From Xenopus tropicalis (lineage: Eukaryota > Chordata > Amphibia > Anura > Pipidae), in NCBI RefSeq assembly GCF_000004195.4, contig NC_030677.2, positions 64,318,222 to 64,382,221 of the forward strand: a stretch of DNA of 64,000 nucleotides, read 5' to 3'. Position 1 is the stretch's first letter. The number at the start of each line of letters is the position of its first letter. Made by a program: the position numbers and the translations under genes. Positions 45,001 to 57,000 of the stretch are shown one piece after another. Under the pieces are notes generated by a model. That model ran no database searches. It saw nothing but the letters and a program-made list of their open reading frames with translations, and was not told where the DNA came from.

Positions 45001-48000
45001 ATTACTTTTGCTAAATAGGATAAAAAAAATTGCTGTGCTTATGGTTTCTATTCTGAAACTCAACATAAACGAAAGATTTTCAAATTATACCTAAATAAAA
45101 ATACATGAATAAAAAAACAACTTTACTTGCATAAGGACATTTAATGAATTGTTGTCCAAACAAAAATGGCCTCATTAATTATTCCACTACCAACAGGATG
45201 ACTCAGACTTAAGTTTCAGAAATGTATTTTTTAATTAATCTATATATGTAAAAGCTTTCAAAAGATTCACAGTCCATTCACATAAACACTGTGTTCAGCA
45301 AAATAATTAGAGGAAATATGGGGGGGGTCTATCCTTTAACATTAAAGGGAATAAAATGCATTCACAAGGAAGCAGCATTATTGTGCCTTTTATGCTACTT
45401 TTCTAAGGATACAGTACCAAATTGCACTTTTTTGCCCACTTGACTGTGGGCTCTATGGGTAAGGGATCAGCTTTCTTGTGTCTCAGATGGGTTCCCCACC
45501 TAAATACTATATTTTTGCATGTAAAAAGCAAATACTACTGTTAAATCAAAGTACCTATATACTCGAGTATAAGCCGATCCGAATATAAGCCGAGGTACCT
45601 CATTTTACCTAAGAAAACTGGAAAAACTTATTGACTCGAGTATAAGCCTAGGGTGGGAAATGCAGCAGCTACTGCTAGGTTTCATTAAAATAAATACCAA
45701 TAAAATTACATTAAATGAGGCATCAGTGGGGTATATGTTTTTCAATATTTATTTCAAAGAAAAACAGTAAACTAGCTCTGTAAGCGGAGAAGAAGATCAA
45801 CAAAAACAATATGAGCACTACCCCACGCTCATTGCACATTGGCAAACTGGCAGCAGACCCAGTCCCGGAGGAGATGTAAGGGGATATAAGTATTGCTAGT
45901 GGGAGCCTAGGCCAGGGCACAGGAGGGTCTGGTTGCAGGTGGCCTAATTTGCACACAACGGAGAGAGGGTGCTAGTCTAGAGGGACCCATGGCACCCGAC
46001 TCGAGTATAAGCCGAGGGTGACTTTTTCAGCACATTTTGGGTGCTGAAAAACTAGGCTTATACTCGAGTATATACAGTAGTCAGACCAGCAGAGCAGGGG
46101 GCTAGGCTTAGGTAACTGTTCCAAAGCATATTATTACATTAAAAATCATATATATGATATATATATAAAAATCATATATTGCAGAGTTGCTTATGTTATG
46201 ATTATTTTTACTTCTCAAAAAGCTAAAGATGTGTTTGGGTAAAGTTCCACTTTAAATGAACAGCAAAATTAAAATGTTTAGTACATAATCCTTCTCTAAT
46301 AATAGCGAAATCATATTTCCCCTTAACTTTTTCCACTGATTCATCCATAAATCCCTGTTAGAAAACATCTGCTGGAGGTCTCCGAATAGCGCCTTTGGGC
46401 ACGGTGACCGGAAGTTGCCACATGGCAAACATTTAAAACAATGTAACAAACAGTGAATGAATATTGAATAAACAGATAATATTACCTGTGTAGGGCCAGG
46501 GATGCAGGATAAAACTCTCTCTATGTTCTCCACATGTACTTCTACATCATTAACTGCCACCAGTGTATCTCCTACAAGAACAAAAAAGATCTGCAATTCA
46601 GTTCAGGACACCTATTACGATAACTATCAATAAAATTAGCAGCGATTATGACTGTGTGTAAAACCCACGGATGAGCTTTAGCCTGCAATGGCTGTTGAAC
46701 TCTTCTAGTTAAGCTCCTGCTTGGAGGTCCCCAATCATTTATAAGAAAGCTATAGATAAAAAAAACATTGGTGCATCAAACATCTAGGTTAACATATACA
46801 TTTACCCAAATACTCATCGTAACTGACCTTCAAGGTGAGTTTTAGGTGTATCTAGAGAGCAAATATGCTCCCAAAATGTTATCCTAATTAGTCTTAGGCT
46901 GAGCTCCATTGTGACCGCTACAGGTCCTCCCAGGGGGCCAGCCCCACAGCATGGGGACCACTGCTATTGTATATTACATGATAATACAGCTTCCTGTTCT
47001 TATGCACTCTGTAAGGGCTTGTTACCAGTGCCAAGGTAGAATATTTGAGTTTCTAAAACCTGTTTTGCTAAGTTACTGCTCCTTGGTTGAATAGTAATTG
47101 TCCTCATTCCCCTAAACTTCAACAAGACCATCACTTCTCATGTTTCTCTATCTATCGTTTTTCTACAAGGAATATTTCCTTTCAGAAATTGGAAATTAGC
47201 CATTTTCATTATCTGAATCTGAATAGGCAATCTCTACCTATAGGACACTACAGCCGATTCCAAATAGGCAAATCTCAATATACTCCCCTTACCAATAAGA
47301 ATCTGACCACATCTTATAGCTGGGCTGCCTGGAATAAAGCCATGTACCACAAGCTTTTCTTGGTTTGACAGTCTTTGGGAGGCTTCTTGACTTCCTTGTC
47401 TTTCACTTCTTTTACTGTTTCGTGAAGACTGATGAACAATGCCAATCAATGCCTGCAGCAGATTACTCTTCTCTTTAGGCTCACCTTCAGGCAAACGATC
47501 AGGATTGACATACAGGCAAGTGTCCCTGTACTGGTAGCGGACAATTATCCCAGCCTTTTGGCTGGAATGCTGCTTGAGAATAGATGTTGGGCAGGTTGGC
47601 CCATTTAACCCAGCTGATCCTTTTTTGCTGGTATGTTTTTTCTTCAACATCTTTGCCAGCTTTCTAAAACGTGGCTCTGAGTTTTTCCCAACATTTTTTC
47701 TCTCTTCAGATAGGATTTCTGCTTCACTGTCATTAAATCTAACATGGTTTACCCCAACTGGTTCTAGAGGGCTCAGGGGAAGCAGAATTTCTTCTTCTCC
47801 TTCACTTAGTTCAAGATAAAAAAGTTCCCCATTCTTCTGCACACGGTCCAGCCACTCAGGCTCCAGATCACTAACAAGAATAAAAAGGTGCTTGAGTTGT
47901 TTAAAATAGTTAAAATATATACCACATGTGGTGAATTATTACACTCTGCTATAGTGCTTTCAGCATCAACATTAAATAGCACAGTCAACAGAAAACAGTT

Positions 48001-51000
48001 TCATATGACCGACACCCTTTATCAGCTTTGTTCTAATGGTCCAGTTGTAGGCATAGTGGGCATATTTAGGCTAAATCCAGTTTAAAAAACAAATCAAATG
48101 ATTGCCAAACCAAATCCAAACCCTTTAAGAGATACTGACCCCCAAAAAATGGCAACTTTTTTTTTTTTACATCTATCATAATATTGTCTTTGCATGCTAT
48201 TTATGATTTTGCTTTAAAAATATTTCACCAATGCTTGATGTTCCTCCATGAGGGGGCTGCCATATTTGTTCAGCAGCAGTTCATTAGCATTAGAAGCTTT
48301 AACGGTTGAGATAGAACAGTCTGGTTGGCAATAAAGTCAGGTTTAGGAACTTTAATATCAATTACTTACAAAAGCAGCCTTATCAGCAAAAAATAATCAA
48401 CAATAACTTTTTATGTATAATAATATAACAGTATCAACAATATTTTGAAGAGTAGGTTTTTAGTGTCCGTATCCTTTAATTAAGTAACTTAAGCTCTGGA
48501 CAACTAAATGCAACAATTTTTATACTCCGATGCAATTTTTTTCTCAAATGTTAATATGAAAATTTGGGTTCCGTATTTGCAAAAATGGCTGATTCGGTGC
48601 ATCCCTAATAGCATTAATTTAATATTGGTCTGCTCCACTGCATCTTGGAATTAACAGAAACATAATAACTTTGTTATTCCAAACCTACAAAAATCCAATT
48701 TGGTGGTGTTAAGGCAAGTAAAGGGCAAACCTTCAAAACTGGCAGTCATTAGAATAGAGTGGGCCAAGCTCCACTTGATGCACAACCTAACTGTCTACTA
48801 CTAATATAACAAAGATAAGCTCTATAGATCTAATTAACAAATAACAAAAGCAAGTAGTTTGCAACATGCCCATGGACAAGAATCTCCCTGTTCTCCAAAA
48901 AAAATAGCAATGCTTTTCCCAATGTTGGGAAAGAGAGTACACTTTAAGTTTGCTGGGCCTCTGCCATTCAACATTTAATATTCTGTTGTATGAAAAAGAG
49001 CTGAATTATACAGCCTTACCGCAGTACTTCTCTATATAAAGCATGGGAATAAAAAACAGATGCCCCTTGTGAGACAAAGAGAGCTCATAGAGGCATTTTA
49101 GCATTCACAGCCTGCAAAGGCAGCATTTACCCAGCACTGCCTCATTCAGTTGTGGCTTTCAGATCAGGCACTGAATAAACAAGCATATCCACAAGCGCTT
49201 GAGCATTCTTTTCAAATGTTCAACATGAATGACATCTTTCTAATTCTACCATAGCTCTCACTTTTACAATAAGTGGACAGGACCCTAAAAAATGAGAGGT
49301 CTATACTTTTTTTTGTAGAATTGTGCATAAAAGACTGATTCTGTTTGGTTTTATTCAGTTAAGCTTCTAAAAATTACACGCATTTCAGCCACAAACCCTT
49401 GGATGCTAAAGAATTCTTTGGTAGTTATAAGGTTTTGTTACTTAGAAGAGAAATGATGAATCTTGTTTGGCAGAGGAATAGAAAATACAATCATGACAGA
49501 AAATTAGTTTTTAGACACGCTGTGCCAGAAATCTTCACATGAAACGAAATATTCACATTTAGTATTATTAAAGCTGTCTGAAATCTGCCAGTTTATACAC
49601 CCAGCATTGCCCTGGCCATTCTTTTATTAAATATCACTATAATACACAAGAGCCATAAAAATCGTGTAAATGATATCCCAATAAATGGTACTTAGTGATG
49701 TATTCTTTCTCACTGAAACTTGTGTATTAGTAAGGTACCCCCTGTTGAAAAATATAAGAAATTCCACACCCTGTATAAAAACACATTGGCCTCATCCTTC
49801 TATATGGTTTTGGGACTCCTTGGAATATCCTTCGATTTTACAACAGGGGTGCTTTATTAACGATATAAACCAATATGCCGACTGCTGTATTTTATATAGT
49901 AGAGATGCACCTTTCACTGACATTCCACGATTCTGGGGCTGTACAGAAAGCTCAGTCAGATGCACATAGAAGGTGGGGCATTAGATGTGGTGCACAACTT
50001 TTCTGTGGTTTCTCTGACTAAGTTTACTGTTATACTACAAGAAACAAAGATTTCTGGTTCTTCTGGGCCTAAACAAGCAATTGCCGTATTCTATAACTTT
50101 TATTAATATGTGGATAGTCAGAGAGAGAGAGAGAGAGAGAAAAAGGGGTCAGAGCTTCCTACTGGACTAGGACGCAGCATAGAGGGCTGCAGTTGAGCTG
50201 CTTGGAGAATCTACTGTATGCCGGGAGACTAAATGCAGGGAGAAAGGTATGTTATTCTGGAGCTTTATGTAGTCTTTTTAAGGGCTTTTATGATAAAACA
50301 TCCTTATCATTTAAGGCAATATTTGCCTGTGTACACATACTGAAGTAGCGTGAAGGATGAGCAGGTTCCTGTGGGTACAAGTTCTTAGAAATATTAAGGA
50401 ATAAATAAATCCTAAAAAAAATATGACTATATGGCTAGAAATGATGATTTTTATGTGATGAATTTACTGTATTATCCCATAGATTAGTCAGCTTTAAAAC
50501 TTTTGAGTGTCAGTGACAATGCACATGCTCAGTGTTCTCTAGGCTGCTGTTGAGAAGTTTGGGGATTGCCATTTGTATAAGGATACATTGATCAGAGAAA
50601 ATGATGCTACAGGTCTCTTTATTGGTCAATTCTGATGCATGCACTGGATCTATGCTGCCTTCCAGCATTGTACTGTGCTTCAACAGCACAAAAGATGGGG
50701 GGCTACTCTAAGAAATATTTACTGCTGTGGTGGTCTTGGGCTGGGACAGGAGGTACAGAAACATGAGTTGTAGCATTTCTATCCAAATTCTTCCAGTTGG
50801 GAGGCATCTGGAATCTAGAATATAACAATGGTGTTATGTTCTTCAGCACCCAACCATCTCTCCTCCCCACAAAAGTCCATGTGTTTTTAACCAATGTAAA
50901 GTCAGATTGACCATTAAAATGTTGCAAAAACAAAGCATGCATTTAAAACACATGCACAAAAATGGACATAATGCATAAATACTAAAAAGCACTTAAACTG

Positions 51001-54000
51001 GAGCATTTACTGCACACCTACATGAACTCCAACGCCATGCTAGTTACCCTGACCTTATGTCTCAGCTCTCCCTTTTAGAATGTAAGCTCTTGCGAGCAGG
51101 GCCCTCTCCCTAGTTTCTCCGATCCTCATCCAATGTAAGTGTAAACTATTTTTGTGATTTTTTATATGTACATGTACAATGTAATAGGGGGCTTACTGTG
51201 CTTAGAGCTGATCGTGCTAAAGAAATCCCTTAGATCTCATTGCTAGTGGTGTACAAAGTTCATAGATGTAATATATAAAAGCCCATATAAAACTCTAAAG
51301 CTGTGCAGATTAAAAGAAAGGATTTTACAGTTCGGTGATTCAATTTTCAATCTGAAAAGAACACTTACTTTGGGGCAGATTTATCAAAATGTGAGATTAG
51401 AGTTTACTACAGAAAAACTTACCCACTTTCTGTTCACTCCTATGGAATTTTTAGAAGCGTATTTATCAAATGTTGAACTCTTTCACCCACTGCTAAATAT
51501 GCTTTTAATAGTCCCATAGAAATAAATAGAAAAGGGTGAATTTTTTGTGCGGTGAGCAATAATGTCAGATTTTGATACATCTGCCTCTATGTGTGTGCAA
51601 AGCTGAAAGAACCAGCACAATTAATCATGTTTTGGCCCACAATGCAACATTACTTCCCATAATTCAGGGTTAATTGCCCCTACCACAGTCAGACACAAGT
51701 GATAATTTACTGAACCTAGGGTATAAGTGCTCTTGCTCACATTTTAAGACACATCCACCCAGCAATTCTGAGCAAATTAATTTTTTGCCATCGAACAGAA
51801 CAAGCAAGCTGATTTTCACCTCAGTGAAAGCACTTATAATAAGAAGTTAAACACAAAAAATGGCAATAAGTCTAAATATATTGTTTTGTAAACACTACAA
51901 CTTAATTACAGGGCTCCTTTCTTTTTCTTGCACACGGTTTCAATGCCTGGGCTACATTATGTTACTGTCATTTAAGCAAACAAATTGTTTTTTTGACCAT
52001 AGTGTGATATCTTCCAAATTTAACATTATTACTTGCTTGATATAGAACAGGGGTAGGGAACCTATGGCTCGGGAACCAGATGTGGCTCTTTTGATGGCTG
52101 CATCTGGCTCTCTGCCAAATCATAAATAAAAAAAATAACGAGGGGCGTGGCCTGCGCTTGGCAGATAGAAGACGTGTTCTAAGCCTTAGAACACGTCTTC
52201 TAGCCGCCGAGCGCAGGCTATGCCCTCCTCCGCATCTCATCCGGTATCCTTGGCACCCACCCTACCTTGCCCCTGTGCTCGGCGGATAGAAGACGTGTTC
52301 TAAGCCTTAGAACACGTCTTCCATCTGCCGAGCGCAGGCCACGCCCTCCTCTGCATCGCATCTGGCAGCCTTGGGACCCACCCTACCTTGCCCCGCAGCA
52401 TCCGCGGCCAAACATATTGTATGGCTCTCACGGAATTACATTTTAAAATATGTGGTGTTTATGGCTCTCTCAGCCAAAAAGGTTCCCGACCCCTGATATA
52501 GAACAACAGTTTGGTGTCACTCTGGGCACCTTAATAGAATGGAACACCAACTTTTCTTAAATGAACAGCAGGACTTACATATTATGGTAAGGATATCTGA
52601 TTCAGTCAGTGTGTGGGTTCATTTGGGATACAGCTTTAGGAACAGTGGGGGTCCTGTGCATATGTCTCTAACTGAGAGACCAACTGTCAGACCATTTCAC
52701 AAGTTTACACTGAGCACAAGCAACACCAGTGGAGGTGCAGGGGTTAAAAGGCTGAGAATATTCTGCATAAGTTCAGAACTGATACATATCAGAGATTTGC
52801 TTTCAATGATATACGTGCAGCAGAATCATCAAAGCTACGGACAGATGTCTTGCATTGTCTTTTTTGTTAGTTAAACAAGTGGTTAGTATCATGTAAATGG
52901 TGATATTCTGAGATTATTTGCAGTTGGTCTTCATTTTGTTGACAGTTTGACTCTCCAGTTTAGAATTTTAACAGTTATCTGGTTGCTAGGGTCCAATTTA
53001 TCCTAGCAGTCTGGGTTAATTAATTTCAATATTTTGAATGACAGACTGAAAGATTAATAGGAGATGGCCTGAACAAAAGGAATTAAAGGAGAAGGAAAGA
53101 CTTAGTCACTGGGGGGGGGGGGTGCCAAAATGTTAGGCACCCCCCAGTGACATTAATTGCTTACCTTTTACCCTGGGCCGGTGCTCCTGTGAGAAAACAG
53201 CACCAGCCCGGGGTACCTGTGAGCGAGCATCTCCTCTTCCTTCTTCTGTCTTTGTGCGCTTGTGCATGAGCAGCACAGTGAAAAGTCTGCTAACATTTGG
53301 CACCCCCCAGTGATTTTTACCTTTCCTTCTCCCTTAAGTAAATAATAAATAGTAAAAATAAAACTGTCTCACAGAGAATATAATTATTTTCTTGACCCCT
53401 ATCAAAACAAACTGCAAGCTGAAAAGAGGCAGAAGAACAATTCATAAATCATAAAAAATGAAGACCAAAAGAAAAATCGCTAAGAATACCCACATTCTGA
53501 AAAATACAAGATATTCACTTGGAAATAAAGTACCCTTATTAGATCAGTTTCATCCCATGTGTTGCCATGCAACGTAGTGCCTAAAACCACACTAAACTGA
53601 ACAGCAAATACTATTAAAAAACCATCATGTGACTGCTGGATATGCACCTAAAATAATAATAAAATAAGTAAATAAAAAATGAGAAGCACTCAAGTCTGAT
53701 TTTTTATACCAATTCTTAAATATGCCAGGTCAAATTTGCAAATTAAAGCCCTGCACATAATATTTCTATAATCCTACAGCTGTAGAAGTAACATTATCTA
53801 GTAAAACATAAATAATAATATTGTAACTACTGTGAGCCAAAAGAATATATCAAGCCACTGAGGAATTTCCAAGACCATAACAAAGCACAAGGCCTTAGGT
53901 CTTGTACATTTAAATAGATCACTGCACTTATTACATTGTATTATTTATAATGAAACACAAAAAACCTTCATGGTGGAAATGGCTCTTTGTTTAAAATTCC

Positions 54001-57000
54001 ACATATAAAGCATTTTTGATTATTTGATTAATATAAACCACAGTTTTTCAGAACTATAACTTTATATAAACATAAATATAGTAAACAGTTGCAAGCATCT
54101 TTATTATGCTATAATAGAAAACATAAATAACATATTGTATTTATCATATTAGGTTTAACCTATAAGAGAAGAGAAAGCGAAATACAATACATTGTGCTTT
54201 TCAGATCTTCCCTATTGTATCATATAAATATCACTATAAAACATATAGCAGATGCTTTAGCCAGAACTTTCCTTCTGTGACACTACCATCATAGGCACCT
54301 CCGGAATCCATTATGGGGTCCAGGAATTTAAACCTGTGCAGGTCTCTATGATGAACTGCAAATCTAAAAACCACACTTTGTGCCCATTTTTGTTGTTTTT
54401 TTATTGGATTGTGCAAATTTAAACTAGAGGGATTTAAGTGAAGTAAACACAAAAATGGAGCAACTGAAGAAAAACGACTTTACCTTGCTCCTAAAAACAG
54501 GCACATATTAAATTCACATCCTGAATGTCGAAGAAGCTGTTCATTTAGATGCCTGCTGCAAATTGTAGCATTTGTAGAAATGCACATACATCTCTCATAT
54601 TCATTTCAATTTGTATTACTCTACTGTCACATGATGAGTTTTCTCTGCCAGCATGAAAACTCAGGTTCTCCCCACTTCTGCTCCATGGTAACAGCTTTTA
54701 AATTTATGTGAGTAAAGTAGAAGACCAATCACAGGCGTATGTGCAACATCTTCAGCATCAACCACTGGCAGTAAAATGATTTAAACTGAAGAGCTTATTA
54801 AATTTTTCACCATTTTACACCACCATAAGATATCACCTTTCCAACATGTCAGTGTCTAATGCTTTCCCTGCTAGAGTAACCCCAATCAATTGTAACTGAA
54901 TATAAAGGAAACATAGAGGAGCAAAAGCAGATGCCACAAACTCACAAAAAAGTTATTTCTTAGGGTTGAAGAATGTCCTTAGCACAAATACTCGTCAAGT
55001 CAAGTTTAAGTTCCAAACTGTCTCTGGAAGCAACATAAGCACAATTCATCTGGAGGAGCTTAACAGTGTGGCTTTTCATAAGCAAGCGGCCTGCATGAGT
55101 AGAAATTTTCCATGTGTGACAGTCCGATAGACAATGGATGGCTACCTGCCTAAATGCATAATGTTAACTGTAAAGTTTTGTGGAAGAGGTAAAAGTAAGG
55201 TCCATACTGGTTTACTGAGATGGGAGTAAAGGACTTGACTTGCCTGCACATAGCCATGACCTCAATACAAATGAACACCTGTGGGGGGAAACAGGATGAC
55301 TCACTGGCAGACGGTCCATGTAATTAAATGGACTCAAATATGTTCAATAGAGGCAGCAGAACGAAGATATCCTGTTTCAGTGATCACACTACAACTTATT
55401 TAACCCTTTATCACACTGAAACTTACTATGAGTTAAAATGCAAATAGGACATTATAGTTTAGACACAAAATATCTCTTCATCATATTAAAGACAAGACAT
55501 CAAGAAAAGAATTAAAGGTGGCCTTACTTGGCCATTAGGTAAGCTCTTACAACGGCAGGCCACAGGCCAAACAGAAAGAGCATATTAGGGGCCACATATG
55601 TTATGGGCAGATTTCTATTATTCCAAGTGATAGTGCAGCTCCTCTCCTTCTTCTCATCTGCCAACATACCATGCACACACCAACACTGTGTATCAGCAGA
55701 TGAAATTTTCAAACCTGCCCAATTCCCGAATAAGACAATATCCATACTACATGAATATTGGTTGGGATTAGCGGCCACCATACATGTAACAATAATTGTT
55801 TGTACAATATTGTTGGTAACTATTGCCCACCTTTAAAGGGGTAGTTCCCCTTTAAAGTCAACTTTTAATCGATATGGGCATGGGTATTTTGATACAACTT
55901 GCAACTCGTCTTCATGTTTTGTGTTTTTAGCTTTTTGTTCAGCAGCTCTTCATTCTGGAATTGTAGCAACTATCTGGTTGCTAGAGTCCAATTTACCCTG
56001 GCAACCAAGCAGTGGGTTAAATGAGGGACTGGAATATGAACAGGAGAGGGCACGGACGCCGCTACTATTATTATCATAAACTTTTTTTTTTTCACCTCCA
56101 CACCATATACGTTTTATGTGACTTTTGGAGTGTAACAAACGCATTGCTATATCTAGCTAACAGTATGTACAGGCCTCTAACTTGCCACCTGATTTGCTGG
56201 CCATGCACGTACTGAAAAAAATAGTTCTAAACTTCACTTCTGGGATTGAATAGGTTTGAAAATTTAATCTACTGGTGCACCATGTCAGCCAGAGCACAGT
56301 GCGGTCATAAACAAATGAAGTGTGCTCTTCTTCACTTCCCCTTATCAGATCCTTTGGGCAGTCAGTCCAAACTAATGGTTCCTTGACCTGTCTGTTTGGC
56401 CCATAGGCTGATCTGTCAGAAACTGTACAGTGCATGGAATGTAGTAAAACACGTACTCAACAAATCCCCCACTGGCAACTCACCAGCACATTTAGAAGGT
56501 GCCTTGTGCAGCTTGGCCTTAGCCAGTTATCTGAGGCTGCTATTAGTTAGGGGTGCATAAATGAAGCCAAGAGGATTTGCATTACAGAGCAAAGGGACTG
56601 ACATGTAATGCGATAGCAGCTAGATAGAATAACAGCAGTGCTTTAGCACTAGCAGCTCTGCAGTTAATGCCTAAACTACACATCTCACTGCTAATTAAGG
56701 TGCCCCTAGCAATGCAGTGAGTAGGGTACCAAGACTGAAGCAGCTATATAAATAAAGGACGTCCCAACTAGAGCCATGATTTGTTGTTTTATGCCCCCAC
56801 CCCCTCGGGACCTAGTGGAAATGCTCTGCCTGAGCATACAGGACCTCCTTGGCCACTAACATGAATGGCTGTGCTGAGCCCGGTTACCTGGAGCAACAGC
56901 TGCTGCAGTCTGTGTATGAGGATGAGCAGGTTCCTGCTGAGTGGCTGTCCCATCCCCTTCGTTCTTCCTCCTCTTCTGCTGCTTCCACCGATACTCCCCT

